From assembly GCA_934488695.1 (NCBI GenBank), contig CAKSSH010000009.1, forward strand, positions 1 to 46,759: DNA of 46,759 nt. Reading direction: 5' to 3'. Under the pieces are notes generated by a model. It saw only the letters and a list, made by a program, of their open reading frames with translations, was not told where the DNA came from and did not search any database. Origin of the DNA: an uncultured Oscillospiraceae bacterium. Its GTDB lineage: Bacteria > Bacillota > Clostridia > Oscillospirales > Ruminococcaceae. Position numbers and translations under genes: made by a program. Of the stretch, positions 25,073 through 33,849 are shown piece after piece. Each line of letters opens with the position of its first letter. The first letter of the stretch is position 1.

Positions 25073-25684
25073 CTACAGTCTCGCCAGCGCCTGCAGCGCA
25101 ATGCGAATCATATCATCCACCGCTTGCGTAGGATCCGCTCCGGCCAGCGCCTGCAATGCATCGCTGCGGGCATAGCCGAGCGTCACCAACGCGCTGACGG
25201 CCTGCGACAGGTTATCACTGCCGACTGTGTGCTCGCTGCGGCTTTCAAAAATATTGTCCGGTGCGGCAATCACGCCGTGCGGCAGCATTTTGGCTGCCTT
25301 GTCCTTTAATTCCAGCACGATTCGTTGAGCAAGCTTCGGGCCGACGCCGGCTGCCTTGGTAAGCATTTTCGGGTCATTGGAGGCTAAAAACAAGACAAGC
25401 CGATCGGGCGGATACTCCGACAAAATAGCCAATGCCGCTTTGGGGCCGACGCCCGAAACAGACAGAAGCATCCGAAACATCTCCAGCTCATCTCGGCTCA
25501 AAAAGCCGAATAAATCCAATGAGTTTTCCGTGACATGTAGATACGTGTACAGCGTCACCGTTTCTCCCGAGAGCCGGGAAAGCGTCTGTCCGGTCGTTTG
25601 GCAAAGATAGCCGACGCCGGCACATTCAACCACGGCAAAGCCGTTTCCTTTTTGAGCCAGCCGGCCGGTCAAACTGTAAATCAT
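25073..25684 (-). CDS. ruvA: Holliday junction DNA helicase subunit RuvA
   Basis: The 203-aa protein has the N-terminal OB fold (MIYSLTGRLAQKGNGFAVVE), two helix-hairpin-helix motifs (LLSVSGVGPKAALAIL and LTKAAGVGPKLAQRIVLEL), and the C-terminal RuvB-binding domain (AVSALVTLGYARSDALQAL). It binds four-way junctions and loads RuvB. The start at 25684 is the one with GGAGG seven bases upstream; the frame stays open further 5' but into ruvC. ruvC ends 95 bp upstream. Confidence 0.96.
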   Translation of the reverse strand: MIYSLTGRLAQKGNGFAVVECAGVGYLCQTTGQTLSRLSGETVTLYTYLHVTENSLDLFGFLSRDELEMFRMLLSVSGVGPKAALAILSEYPPDRLVLFLASNDPKMLTKAAGVGPKLAQRIVLELKDKAAKMLPHGVIAAPDNIFESRSEHTVGSDNLSQAVSALVTLGYARSDALQALAGADPTQAVDDMIRIALQALARL

Positions 25685-25779
25685 GCCTTTTCCTCCTTGT
25701 GTTCCTCTGCTTTTGCGCCTAAATTTCCTTGTTTGCAGCCTCAGGGCTTCCGCGCAGGCTTTGCGGGTCGGCGGAAATC

Positions 25780-26286
25780 TCATCCGCGCAGCTGCTGCAA
25801 TAGCGCATAGCTTTGAGAATGTGCGCTGTGCGCGTGACAAATGGCGACTGCCAGCGCGTCGGCCGTATCGTCCGGCCGCGGCACCTTTTCAAGCGAAAGC
25901 AGCTGCCGGGTCATCTCCATGACCTGTTTTTTTTCGGCCAGCCCGTAGCCGACCACCGCCTGCTTTACCTGCATCGGCGTATACTCAAAAACATCAATGC
26001 CCTGACGGGCAGCCTCGGTCAAAATAACGCCGCGCGCCTGTGCCACATCAATTGCGGTGGTGGTGTTGCTGGCAAAAAACAGCTTTTCCACCGACACGGC
26101 CTGCGGCCGATATTTACTGATAATTTCCGCGGATTTCCGGCTGATTTTAAGCAGACGGTCCGGAAAATAGCTGCCGGCCTCGGTGGTGATAGCTCCGAAG
26201 GCGACCGGGCTCAGCCGACCGTGCGAATAATCAATCACGCCCCAGCCGACAATGGCATAGCCCGGATCAATTCCCAGCACCAGCAT
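25780..26286 (-). CDS. ruvC: Crossover junction endodeoxyribonuclease RuvC
   Basis: The 168-aa resolvase has the RNase H fold with catalytic acids in LVLGIDPG (Asp7), SVEKLFF (Glu) and the C-terminal DDTADALAVAICH pair. It cuts Holliday junctions symmetrically after RuvAB migration. The ATG at 26286 is selected by GGAGGAGGGG just upstream and by the family start MLVLGIDPGYA. A promoter at 26343-26371 begins the ruvCAB transcription unit. Confidence 0.96.
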   Translation of the reverse strand: MLVLGIDPGYAIVGWGVIDYSHGRLSPVAFGAITTEAGSYFPDRLLKISRKSAEIISKYRPQAVSVEKLFFASNTTTAIDVAQARGVILTEAARQGIDVFEYTPMQVKQAVVGYGLAEKKQVMEMTRQLLSLEKVPRPDDTADALAVAICHAHSAHSQSYALLQQLRG

Positions 26287-26342
26287 TTTCCATCCCCTCC
26301 TCCGGCCGCAGACCCACAAATTCCGATTTTAACTCATCCTAT

Positions 26343-26371
26343 AGTATAGCATATTTTAAAGCCTCTGTCTA
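26343..26371 (-). promoter_or_regulatory. Promoter of the ruvC-ruvA-ruvB run
   Basis: On the minus strand TAGACA (26366-26371) and TATACT (26343-26348) are separated by 17 bp, about 57 nt upstream of the ruvC ATG. No LexA box is visible near it. Confidence 0.65.
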
Positions 26372-26426
26372 CTCTTTTCTTGTGGACATTTTGCCCGCAA
26401 AAAAACCTCCGCAGCCCCATTTTTTT

Positions 26427-26453
26427 GCGTAGCGCCGCGGCACTACGCTTTTT
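26427..26453 (+). terminator. Hairpin with T-run, plus-strand orientation
   Basis: GCGTAGCGCC/GGCACTACGC (one mismatch, 2-nt loop core) is followed on the plus strand by TTTTT. No plus-strand gene lies upstream, so it may only block antisense transcription into the ruvC promoter region. Its assignment as a terminator is by shape alone. Confidence 0.4.
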
Positions 26454-26507
26454 GCCGCTGCCGTACAGCTCAGCCAGGCCCCCGCCGAAAGAACGCCCCC
26501 AAGACGT

Positions 26508-26547
26508 AAAACGAAAGCGTGCGGCGCGCAAACGCGCGCCGCACGCT
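26508..26547 (-). terminator. Terminator of the hydrogenase operon
   Basis: A perfect 14-bp GC-rich stem (26516-26529 against 26534-26547, loop AAAC) is followed on the minus strand by TTTCGTTTT. It lies about 18 nt after the hydA stop and ends the ten-gene operon that starts at 34723. Confidence 0.85.
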
Positions 26548-26565
26548 CAAAGCGAAACGACAAAC

Positions 26566-28308
26566 TCAGAAACGATCTCTCTTGACGTAATGGGTGTGCA
26601 AAATCTCATGCGCCTTGTGGCTGCCGGGACGCTCCAGAAAATCATTGTAGATCTGCTTGGCAACCGGGTTATCATGCGACTTGCGCATCGGCATTTTTTT
26701 GTCGATATTGTAAAGCACTGCGGCGCGGGCTGCACGCACATCGGTAAAGTTGCGCACCGACGCCGGCTGCAGCGGCTGACCGCCGCCGTTGATACAGCCG
26801 CCGGGGCAGGCCATGATCTCGATAAACTGATAGTCGGCCTCGCCGGCACGAATCTTATCCAGCAGCTTTCTGGCACAGCCGAGGCTGGAAGCCACCGCAA
26901 CCTTCACCGTTGCGCCCTCCAGCTCATAGGAGGCCTCTTTAATACCCTCCAAGCCGCGGACATCTTCAAACTCCAGCTTTTCAAGCTGCTTTCCGGTAAT
27001 GGTCTCCACCGCCGTCCGCAGTGCCGCCTCCATTACGCCGCCGGTCGCGCCGAAAATAACTCCGGCTCCGGTCGACGTGCCCAGCGGTGCGTCAAATGCC
27101 TCATCCGACAGACCGTGGAAGTTGATACCGGCACGCTCAATCATTCGAGCGAGCTCGCGGGTCGTCAGTGCCGCATCAATGTCCGGCACACCCGCTGCGC
27201 TCTGATCTTCCCGGCCGATCTCAAACTTCTTGGCCGTACAGGGCATAATGCTGACAACAAACAAATCCTTGGGGTCAATGCCTTCCTTCTCGGCATACCA
27301 AGTCTTGGCAATGGCGCCGAACATTTGCTGCGGCGACTTGCAGGTCGACAAATTATCAATAAAGTCCGGATAATAGTGCTCGCAGAACTTGACCCAGCCG
27401 GGGGAGCAGGAGGTAATCATCGGCAGCTTGCCGCCGTTTTGAATCCGCTCCAGCAGCTCATTGGCCTCTTCCAGAATCGTCATATCAGCCGCAAAATCGG
27501 TATCGTAAACCCCATCAAAGCCGAGACGGCGCAGAGCCGCGACCATCTTGCCCTCAACGTCGGTGCCGACCGGCAGGCCGAAGCACTCGCCGAGCGTGGC
27601 GCGAATCGACGGCGCCGTGTTCACGATAACGTGCTTGGACGGATCGTGCAGCGCAGCCCAAACCTTGTCGGTATCATCCTTCTCATACAGGGCGCCGACC
27701 GGGCAGGCCACAATGCACTGACCACAGGATACGCAGGCCACCTCATTCAAGTCCTGATCAAATGCACAGCCGATATGCGATGAAAAACCGCGGTTATTGG
27801 GGCCGATGACGCCAATCGCCTGCACCTTGCCGCAAGCCGCAACGCAGCGACGGCAAAGAATGCACTTGTTGTTGTCCCGCACCATGTGCGGTGCGCTCTC
27901 GTCCAAATCATAGTGAATGACCTCGCCCTTAAAGTGGTCGACGTCATCCACACCGTAATCCCGGCAAAGCTTCTGCAGCTCGCAGTTGGTGCTGCGCACG
28001 CAGGACAGGCAGCGCTTGTCGTGATTAGAAAGAATCATTTCCAGCGTCAGCTTGCGGGATTTCATGACCTTGGGCGTGTTGGTGAAAATTTCCATGCCCT
28101 CGTTGATGGGATACATACAGGAGGTCACCAGGCCTCTGGCGCCCTTGACCTCGACAAGACAGATCCGGCAGGCGCCGATCTCGTTGATGTCCTTGAGGAA
28201 ACAAAGGGTCGGAATTTCGATACCGACGCTCTGGGCTGCCTCCAAAATGGTAAGCCCCTCGTCCACGCTGTAGGGCTTCCCGTTGATCTGAATATTCACT
28301 TTTTTCAT
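26566..28308 (-). CDS. hydA: [FeFe] hydrogenase catalytic subunit HydA (bifurcating type)
   Basis: The 580-aa subunit carries an N-terminal [2Fe-2S] domain (Cys36, 47, 50, 64) and a His/Cys-ligated [4Fe-4S] site (HDKRCLSCVRSTNC). Two ferredoxin-like clusters follow (CILCRRCVAAC, CVSCGQCIVACP). The H-cluster domain has L1 TSCSPGW, L2 MPCTAKKFE and L3 MACPGGCINGGGQP. A small C-terminal SSU-like segment closes it. With HydB and HydC of this operon it should form the trimeric enzyme that produces H2 from NADH and reduced ferredoxin together, or the reverse, in the cytoplasm. The ATG at 28308 is preferred over a GTG three codons upstream. It is the last gene before the terminator. Confidence 0.95.
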   Translation of the reverse strand: MKKVNIQINGKPYSVDEGLTILEAAQSVGIEIPTLCFLKDINEIGACRICLVEVKGARGLVTSCMYPINEGMEIFTNTPKVMKSRKLTLEMILSNHDKRCLSCVRSTNCELQKLCRDYGVDDVDHFKGEVIHYDLDESAPHMVRDNNKCILCRRCVAACGKVQAIGVIGPNNRGFSSHIGCAFDQDLNEVACVSCGQCIVACPVGALYEKDDTDKVWAALHDPSKHVIVNTAPSIRATLGECFGLPVGTDVEGKMVAALRRLGFDGVYDTDFAADMTILEEANELLERIQNGGKLPMITSCSPGWVKFCEHYYPDFIDNLSTCKSPQQMFGAIAKTWYAEKEGIDPKDLFVVSIMPCTAKKFEIGREDQSAAGVPDIDAALTTRELARMIERAGINFHGLSDEAFDAPLGTSTGAGVIFGATGGVMEAALRTAVETITGKQLEKLEFEDVRGLEGIKEASYELEGATVKVAVASSLGCARKLLDKIRAGEADYQFIEIMACPGGCINGGGQPLQPASVRNFTDVRAARAAVLYNIDKKMPMRKSHDNPVAKQIYNDFLERPGSHKAHEILHTHYVKRDRF

Positions 28309-28325
28309 GGGTAGCACCCCTTTCC

Positions 28326-30119
28326 TTATTTCTTGTAAATGGCACCAAACTTACATTTATCCATGCAGGCGCCGCACTTAATGCAGGTGTTGTGATCAAT
28401 GACATGCGGTTCTCTGACCTTGCCGCCGATTGCATTGACCGGGCAGTTTCTGGCGCACAGGGTACAGCCCTTGCACTTGTCGGGGTCAATGTTGTAGGTC
28501 AGAAGCTTCTTGCAGACGCCGGCCGGACATTTCTTATCCACGATATGGGCCAGATACTCCTCTCGGAAGAAACGCAGCGTGGACAGCACCGGGTTCGGCG
28601 CCGTCTGTCCCAGGGCGCACAGAGAGTTCGCCTTAATGTATTCGCACAGCTCCTCCAGCCGATCCAAGTCCTCCAGCTCGCCGTTGCCGTCGCAAATCTT
28701 TTGCAAAAGCTCCAGCAGGCGCTTGGTACCGACCCGGCAGGGCGTACATTTACCGCAGGATTCATCCACCGTAAATTCAAGGAAGAATTTGGCGATATCC
28801 ACCATGCAGGTGTCTTCATCCATAACAATCAGACCGCCCGAGCCCATCATGCAGCCCATCGCCGTCAGGTTGTCGTAGTCGATCGGGGTGTCCACCAGGG
28901 AGGCCGGGATACAGCCGCCGGAAGGTCCGCCGGTCTGCGCCGCCTTAAACTTTTTGCCGCCCGGAATACCGCCGCCGATGTCCTCAATGATTTCCCGCAG
29001 CGTGGTTCCCATCGGAATTTCCACCAGACCGGTGTGCCGAATCTTGCCGCCCAACGCAAACACCTTGGTGCCCTTGGACTTTTCGGTGCCCATTGAGGCA
29101 AACCAATCCGCTCCGCGCAGGATGATCTGGGGAATGTTAGCAAAGGTCTCAACATTGTTTTCAACCGTCGGAGACTCGTACAGACCCTTGACAGCCGGAT
29201 ACGGCGGACGGGGTCTCGGCTCACCGCGGTGGCCCTCAATCGAGGCCATCAGCGCCGTTTCTTCGCCGCAGACGAACGCGCCGGCGCCGAGACGAATATC
29301 AATGTCAAATTCAAAACCGCTTCCGAAAATATCCTTGCCGAGCAGGCCGTATTCACGCGCCTGATCAATCGCCTTCTGCAAACGGCGGACTGCAATGGGA
29401 TACTCCGCACGCACATAAACATAGCCCTGCGTTGCGCCGATGGCATAGCCGGCAATGGCCATTGCCTCAATGACGCAGTGGGGATCGCCCTCCAGCACCG
29501 AACGGTCCATGAACGCGCCCGGGTCGCCCTCGTCCGCGTTGCAGACGACATATTTCTGCGGTGCCTTATTGGGTGCACACAGCGACCACTTTCTGCCGGT
29601 CGGGAAGCCGCCGCCGCCGCGTCCCCGCAGGCCGGAATCGCTGACGCACTTAATAACGTCCTCCGGGGTCATCTCGGTCAGCACCTTGCCCAAGGCCTGG
29701 TAGCCGTCCATAGCGATATACTCTTCAATGTTTTCAGGGTCAATCACGCCGCAGTTACGCAGCACAACACGATTTTGCGTCTTGTAAAACGCCGTGTCGT
29801 TCAGCGAGACATTGCCGGTAACTTCCTCTGCGCCGGTATCGTTGTAAACAAGACGCTCGACAATACGCCCCTTGAGCAGGTGCTCCTCCACAATTTCGGG
29901 AACATCCTCGGGGGTTACCCGGCTGTAAAAGGTTCCGTCCGGATAAACAATAACAACAGGGCCCAGTGCGCAAAGACCGAAACAGCCGGTCTGAACCAAT
30001 TTGACCTCGTCGACAAGGTCGTATTTAGCGATACTTTCGGTAAAGGCCTTCTGAATGTCTTTACTTCCCGAGGAAGTACACCCGGTACCGCCGCAAATCA
30101 AAACATGTGCACGAATCAT
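28326..30119 (-). CDS. hydB: Bifurcating hydrogenase subunit HydB (NuoF-like diaphorase)
   Basis: The 597-aa flavoprotein has an N-terminal thioredoxin-like [2Fe-2S] domain (GGTGCTSSGSKDI, then VQTGCFGLCALGP). The NuoF core carries the FMN/NADH-binding glycine-rich loop GLRGRGGGGFPTG, an SLBB segment and the ESCGKCTPCR cluster site. Two C-terminal [4Fe-4S] sites (CKGCTLCARNCP and CIKCGACMDKC) complete it. It is the NAD(H)-reacting and presumed bifurcating subunit. GGAGGTG precedes the ATG. hydA follows after 17 bp. Confidence 0.95.
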   Translation of the reverse strand: MIRAHVLICGGTGCTSSGSKDIQKAFTESIAKYDLVDEVKLVQTGCFGLCALGPVVIVYPDGTFYSRVTPEDVPEIVEEHLLKGRIVERLVYNDTGAEEVTGNVSLNDTAFYKTQNRVVLRNCGVIDPENIEEYIAMDGYQALGKVLTEMTPEDVIKCVSDSGLRGRGGGGFPTGRKWSLCAPNKAPQKYVVCNADEGDPGAFMDRSVLEGDPHCVIEAMAIAGYAIGATQGYVYVRAEYPIAVRRLQKAIDQAREYGLLGKDIFGSGFEFDIDIRLGAGAFVCGEETALMASIEGHRGEPRPRPPYPAVKGLYESPTVENNVETFANIPQIILRGADWFASMGTEKSKGTKVFALGGKIRHTGLVEIPMGTTLREIIEDIGGGIPGGKKFKAAQTGGPSGGCIPASLVDTPIDYDNLTAMGCMMGSGGLIVMDEDTCMVDIAKFFLEFTVDESCGKCTPCRVGTKRLLELLQKICDGNGELEDLDRLEELCEYIKANSLCALGQTAPNPVLSTLRFFREEYLAHIVDKKCPAGVCKKLLTYNIDPDKCKGCTLCARNCPVNAIGGKVREPHVIDHNTCIKCGACMDKCKFGAIYKK

Positions 30120-30137
30120 TATTTGACACCTCCAAAT

Positions 30138-30509
30138 TTATGCCTTTGTTCCGGCGATCGTGTACTCGGTGACGACCTTACCGTCCTTCAGATGCTGCTG
30201 CGCAACGCGCGCCGCCTTTTCAGCGGTCATTTTAACATAAGTGGTCTTGTCCCGGCCGGACTCAAAAACCTCGACGATCGGCTCATACTGACACATACCG
30301 ATACAGCCGGTCTGCGAGACCGTAACCTTTCCGGACAATCCCAGCCGCTCGACCTCCTCTACCAAAGCGCCAAGCACCGGGCGTGCCCCGGCGGCAATAC
30401 CGCAGGTTGCCATGCCGACAACAACGCGGATCTCCTCGCCGCCTTCGCGCAGGACGACCTTGCTTTGCATTCTTTCCTTAATGGCCTGCAATTCTGCTAA
30501 CGATTTCAT
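30138..30509 (-). CDS. [2Fe-2S] thioredoxin-like ferredoxin protein
   Basis: The 123-aa protein has a C-terminal thioredoxin-like [2Fe-2S] domain. Cysteines lie at GMATCGIAAGA and SQTGCIGMCQYEP, the spacing seen in NuoE/HydC-type and HndB-like proteins. It probably passes electrons to or from HydB, or belongs to the sensor branch. Genes like this commonly sit next to hydB in Clostridia. The ATG at 30509 (MKSLAELQ) follows GGAAG. It overlaps the upstream ATPase gene by 4 bp, so the signalling and catalytic halves of the operon are translationally linked here. Confidence 0.85.
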   Translation of the reverse strand: MKSLAELQAIKERMQSKVVLREGGEEIRVVVGMATCGIAAGARPVLGALVEEVERLGLSGKVTVSQTGCIGMCQYEPIVEVFESGRDKTTYVKMTAEKAARVAQQHLKDGKVVTEYTIAGTKA

Positions 30510-31081
30510 TTCGGTTCTTCCTTTCCGGTTTTTATTTCCGAATATTGCTCCTGTAAATAATCGCGAATCCACCCAAGCACCTCAAAGCTGCCAAGCGAAA
30601 CCTCCTCGCCCAGCACCTGCCGCAGCTGGCGGGTATCCAGCACTGCGCTCCCGCCCGAAAGCCGATGTTCAAACCGAAAATCAATCTCCGGATGCCCCTG
30701 TATCAATGTGATCAGGGTGGCGGTAACGTCGCCCAAGGGCGTAAAGTCCAGGTGGTCTTTATAAAAGGACGCCTTGACGGTGGTGCCGGGGTTTTCCGGA
30801 AATTCCTGTCGGCTGCGGGAGGTCAGCTCAAAGCTGCCGCCCGTTTGTTCGGCCTCCATTTTAAAAAGAGGAATTCCCATGCCGACCCGGCGGGTCGTTC
30901 GCGTCGTATAAAAAGGATTTTGCGCGGCGCGGGCAGTCTCTCGAGACATTCCGCAGCCGTTGTCCCTGATGGTAATGGTCAGCTCCCGGTCGCTTTCGTC
31001 GATGATGATCTCGATAAGCCCGGCGCCGGCTTTGACCGAATTTTCGGCAATATCAAGGATATTTAAGGACAGTTCTTTCAT
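30506..31081 (-). CDS. Stand-alone GHKL ATPase (histidine-kinase-like ATP-binding protein)
   Basis: The 191-aa protein is a HATPase_c domain without a membrane segment or phospho-acceptor histidine domain. The N box is DIAENSVKAGA, the G1 box DNGCGM and the G2-like segment GMGIPLFKMEAEQTGG. Proteins of this shape bind ATP and usually phosphorylate a partner or act as anti-sigma-type switches. The last 80 residues are a separate extension (DFTPLGDVTATLITLIQGHPE). It overlaps PHP and [2Fe-2S] genes by 4 bp on both sides. It is one of two unrelated-length GHKL ATPases in the operon. Confidence 0.82.
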   Translation of the reverse strand: MKELSLNILDIAENSVKAGAGLIEIIIDESDRELTITIRDNGCGMSRETARAAQNPFYTTRTTRRVGMGIPLFKMEAEQTGGSFELTSRSRQEFPENPGTTVKASFYKDHLDFTPLGDVTATLITLIQGHPEIDFRFEHRLSGGSAVLDTRQLRQVLGEEVSLGSFEVLGWIRDYLQEQYSEIKTGKEEPK

Positions 31082-31806
31082 GTGCTCCCCCTCAGATAAG
31101 AGATCAGCGCCCGCCGCACTGCCGCCTCATCGCCGGCCGCCGGCAGCTCCAGCTGCTGCTCCCGCTCCCGGATATGCCACAGATAATGTGCATCCGAGCC
31201 GGACAAAAGCCGCGTTTCCGGAAGCCCGGAAAGTGCCGAAAATTCTTTTCTGCGTGTTGCATCGTATACCTCGGCGGCCGTAAAGCCCGGCTGCCGCGGA
31301 AAAGTGCCCAGCACCGACAAAATACCGTTGGCCTCCCGGTCGATATGCGCCGGAAAAGCAACGCCGCCGTAGCGGGCACACAGCTCCGGGACCTGCTCCA
31401 GCGAGATCTCGGTAGCATTGATCAGCAAAAATTCTTCCTGTCCCAGGACCTTGTCCTGCGCGTCGACAATCAGCTGTTCGCCGAAAATCTCGGGTCTGTT
31501 TTTTACAAGCACCCGGCAGGCGTCCACCTCTCGGTCAAACGCCATCGCACCCTCCAGCGTTTCAAACAGGCAGACCACATGAATGTCCTCCGCCGTTGTC
31601 AGCTCCATCCCGGCTACCGGAATGATTTTATGCCGCCGCGCCGCCGTAAAAAAGGCGGGACAGTTTTTACAGGTGTTATGGTCGGTAAGCGCCATCAGCT
31701 CCAGCCCGTTGAGCTCTCCCATGCCGGCAATGCTGTCCGGCGTACTGTCCCGATCCCCACAGGGGGACAGGCAGGAGTGAAGGTGCAAGTCGTAATAGTA
31801 CTTCAT
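31078..31806 (-). CDS. PHP-domain metal-dependent phosphoesterase
   Basis: The 242-aa protein has a full set of PHP metal ligands: DLHLHS, ALTDHNT, GMELTT, DIHVVCLF, FPAHIDRE and SGSDAHY. It should be an active metallophosphoesterase; the substrate is unknown. A cysteine-rich insertion (CKNCPAFF) follows the second motif. PHP genes are often found in HydS-type hydrogenase clusters. It overlaps its neighbours on both sides (ATGA), which points to coupled translation with the DRTGG and ATPase proteins. Confidence 0.87.
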   Translation of the reverse strand: MKYYYDLHLHSCLSPCGDRDSTPDSIAGMGELNGLELMALTDHNTCKNCPAFFTAARRHKIIPVAGMELTTAEDIHVVCLFETLEGAMAFDREVDACRVLVKNRPEIFGEQLIVDAQDKVLGQEEFLLINATEISLEQVPELCARYGGVAFPAHIDREANGILSVLGTFPRQPGFTAAEVYDATRRKEFSALSGLPETRLLSGSDAHYLWHIREREQQLELPAAGDEAAVRRALISYLRGST

Positions 31807-32129
31807 AGGCAGCCGGCTATCAAAACGGCCGTTTCGTAAATGCCCTTGTCAGAGGACAACAGGTTGATTCCCCGCTCCCGGGCAGCCTGCTCGGCATCCG
31901 GGTCGGGGTGAACCCCCTCGGCAAAAATAACACAGCTGACGTCGGTAAGAGCCGCCACCGCCGCCACATTGGCATTGGACATAATGGTAATCCATGCGTT
32001 GCCGCTTCGGGCGCGGCCCATGACCCAGCTTAAAAGGTCACCGCAGTAGACCCCATCCACCTCACGCTGCGGCTGGGCAAGACACAGCTCTCCGAGCGAG
32101 GCCTTTTGCATAAGCTCATGCACCGTCAT
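31803..32129 (-). CDS. DRTGG-domain protein, second copy
   Basis: The 108-aa protein is a single DRTGG domain (VYCGDLLSWVMGRA, IMSNANVAAVAALTD, VIFAEGVHP). DRTGG domains are associated with CBS-pair and regulatory proteins and are thought to bind a ligand; the function is not known. The ATG at 32129 (MTVHELMQKASLG) is preferred over a much earlier in-frame start within the HydS gene. It overlaps hydS by 14 bp. Its partner at 33842-34198 is a distinct paralogue. Confidence 0.8.
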   Translation of the reverse strand: MTVHELMQKASLGELCLAQPQREVDGVYCGDLLSWVMGRARSGNAWITIMSNANVAAVAALTDVSCVIFAEGVHPDPDAEQAARERGINLLSSDKGIYETAVLIAGCL

Positions 32130-33405
32130 CCGTTTCACCGACCTTTGGCGTTTTTTGGTCGCGAGCCTTGAGAATGGGACATTCCCCCTCACCCGCACAG
32201 CCGCGGACCAGGTCCTCGGCAAAGGCACGGCAGGTCGGCGCCCCGCAACTGCCGCAGTCAATGCCCGGCAATTCCTCCCGAAGCTGACCGATCTGCGCCA
32301 TCATATGAACCGACTCCGCCATATTGTCCGAAAGCCGGGCAATCGGCCGATAATCCGGCAATTGCCGAAACAGATAGGTCTCCGGGACCGATTTTTTTTG
32401 CTCCTCTGTCAAAACATTCTGCGAAACAGGCAGATACCGCCGCAGACTTTGCAGCCGCGCCTTGGCAATGAATGGGTTTTGAATCGTCATCACACCGCCG
32501 ACACAGCCGCCCGGACAAGCATTGAGCTCAATAAACTCCAAATTCGGAATACTGCCGTTCTCAATCTGATCCAACACGTGAATGACATTGTCGATTCCGT
32601 CTGCCGCAAGATATTTTTCATTAAAAATGGCGGTGGATTCTCCCCCGGTGGTTGCCCAGCCGATACCGATGACACCGGATTTGGACAAGACCGGCGGGTC
32701 GTCGCACTCTTCCATTTTCGGGAGCAATTGAAAGTAAAGGTCACTGATCGAAACCACCACATCCACTTCGCTCTTTTCCTCGCCCAGTCCGTTATGAACA
32801 TAAGAGACCTTGGCGGGGCAGGGGGAAATAAAGAAAATGCCGATTTCCTCCGGCGAAAGCTCGGGGTGGGCCTGCAGAGCCTGCTGACGCGCCAGACGCG
32901 CCGCAACCTCCACCGGCGGCCGCATATGGATGATATGATCCGCAAGAGAAGGAAACCGCAGCCCGATCAGCCGCAAAATAACCGGACAGGCCGAGCTGAT
33001 TGCCGGCGCCGGCGCCTGCTTGCTTTTGAGGTAGACCCGCGTATAAGCCGAGACAAGCTCCGCAGCGGCGGAAACCTCAAACACATCGTCAAAGCCGAGA
33101 CGCCGCAGACCGTCCAGCACCCGGTCCACTTCCTCCAGGTTTTCAAACTGGCCGTAAAGGGTCGGCGCCGGCAACGCAATGGTATACCGAAACCGGCTCA
33201 TTTCCGAAAGACTGCCGCACACTGCACGCTTGGCCTTGTTGGGACAAACCCGAATACATTCTCCGCAGTCAATGCATCGATTTTCGTCAATCACGGCACG
33301 GCCCTGCCGGATCCGAATCGCTTCGGTGGGACAGTGCCGCAGGCAGGTTGTACAGCCGTTGCACTTTTCCACCTCAAGAAACACCGAGTGTTGATACGTG
33401 TTCAT
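32116..33405 (-). CDS. hydS: HydS-type [FeFe] hydrogenase-like putative H2/redox sensor
   Basis: The 429-aa protein has two N-terminal ferredoxin clusters (CNGCTTCLRHCP and CIDCGECIRVCP) and an H-cluster domain with divergent motifs: L1 SSACPVI, L2 SPCPAKVSY, L3 NACPGGCVGG. A C-terminal [4Fe-4S] site follows (CGSCGAPTCRAFAEDL ... CP). L1 has Ala where catalytic enzymes have the proton-relay Cys. This pattern is described for HydS-type sensory hydrogenases of groups C/D, which cycle slowly and are proposed to sense H2. Unlike several sensors it has no PAS domain. Its neighbours are DRTGG, GHKL and PHP genes. The ATG at 33405 is preferred to a TTG two codons upstream. Confidence 0.85.
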   Translation of the reverse strand: MNTYQHSVFLEVEKCNGCTTCLRHCPTEAIRIRQGRAVIDENRCIDCGECIRVCPNKAKRAVCGSLSEMSRFRYTIALPAPTLYGQFENLEEVDRVLDGLRRLGFDDVFEVSAAAELVSAYTRVYLKSKQAPAPAISSACPVILRLIGLRFPSLADHIIHMRPPVEVAARLARQQALQAHPELSPEEIGIFFISPCPAKVSYVHNGLGEEKSEVDVVVSISDLYFQLLPKMEECDDPPVLSKSGVIGIGWATTGGESTAIFNEKYLAADGIDNVIHVLDQIENGSIPNLEFIELNACPGGCVGGVMTIQNPFIAKARLQSLRRYLPVSQNVLTEEQKKSVPETYLFRQLPDYRPIARLSDNMAESVHMMAQIGQLREELPGIDCGSCGAPTCRAFAEDLVRGCAGEGECPILKARDQKTPKVGETDDGA

Positions 33406-33423
33406 AAACAACCCCTACCGGTT

Positions 33424-33849
33424 TTATGGAATATCGACCCGCATCGTAATATCAGTCCCCTCGCCGACAACCGAATGAATTTCCATGAAATCGGTGTACC
33501 GTTTCATGTTGGGCAATCCCATCCCGGCGCCGAAGCCGAGAGACCGCACATTATCGGTTGCCGTGGAGAACCCCTCCTGCATGGCCTTGTCAATGTCCCG
33601 AATACCGGGCCCGTGGTCCTGCAGGCGAATGGTAACGCTGTCCTCCGAAACAGTCACGCTGGCAGTCCCCCCGCCGGCGTGGATAACCATATTGATCTCA
33701 CCCTCGTACATTGCAATGGAAACGCGGCGAATAATCTCGGGCGGAAGCCCGATTTGCCGCAGGTTTTTTTTGACCTTAACCGAAGCCTGACCCGCCGATG
33801 TAAAGTCAGACCCGTCTACGTCATAATGAAAGGTGACCGATTCAACCAC
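33424..33849 (-). CDS. RsbT/RsbW-like GHKL ATPase
   Basis: The 141-aa protein is a compact serine/threonine-kinase-type HATPase_c domain. N-box-like EGEINMVIHA, G1 DHGPGI and G2 GFGAGMGLPNMK are all intact. Such proteins act as anti-sigma or switch kinases. The GTG at 33849 is chosen because it starts at the conserved family N-terminus and overlaps the DRTGG gene by 8 bp; the longer frame runs into that gene. It lies directly upstream of hydS, so it may transmit the state of the HydS cofactor to a protein partner that is not encoded nearby. Confidence 0.82.
   Translation of the reverse strand: MVESVTFHYDVDGSDFTSAGQASVKVKKNLRQIGLPPEIIRRVSIAMYEGEINMVIHAGGGTASVTVSEDSVTIRLQDHGPGIRDIDKAMQEGFSTATDNVRSLGFGAGMGLPNMKRYTDFMEIHSVVGEGTDITMRVDIP

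Noticed and set aside
26334..26563. Two minus-strand ORFs of about 65 codons between hydA and ruvC
   Set aside because: They overlap the hydA terminator and the ruvC promoter and have no ribosome-binding site.
26380..27783. 467-codon plus-strand ORF antisense to hydA
   Set aside because: It is opposite the H-cluster region, starts inside the ruvC upstream gap without a ribosome-binding site, and has no recognisable domain.
29229..30500. 423-codon plus-strand ORF antisense to hydB and the [2Fe-2S] protein
   Set aside because: Shadow frame of conserved coding sequence, with no translation signals.
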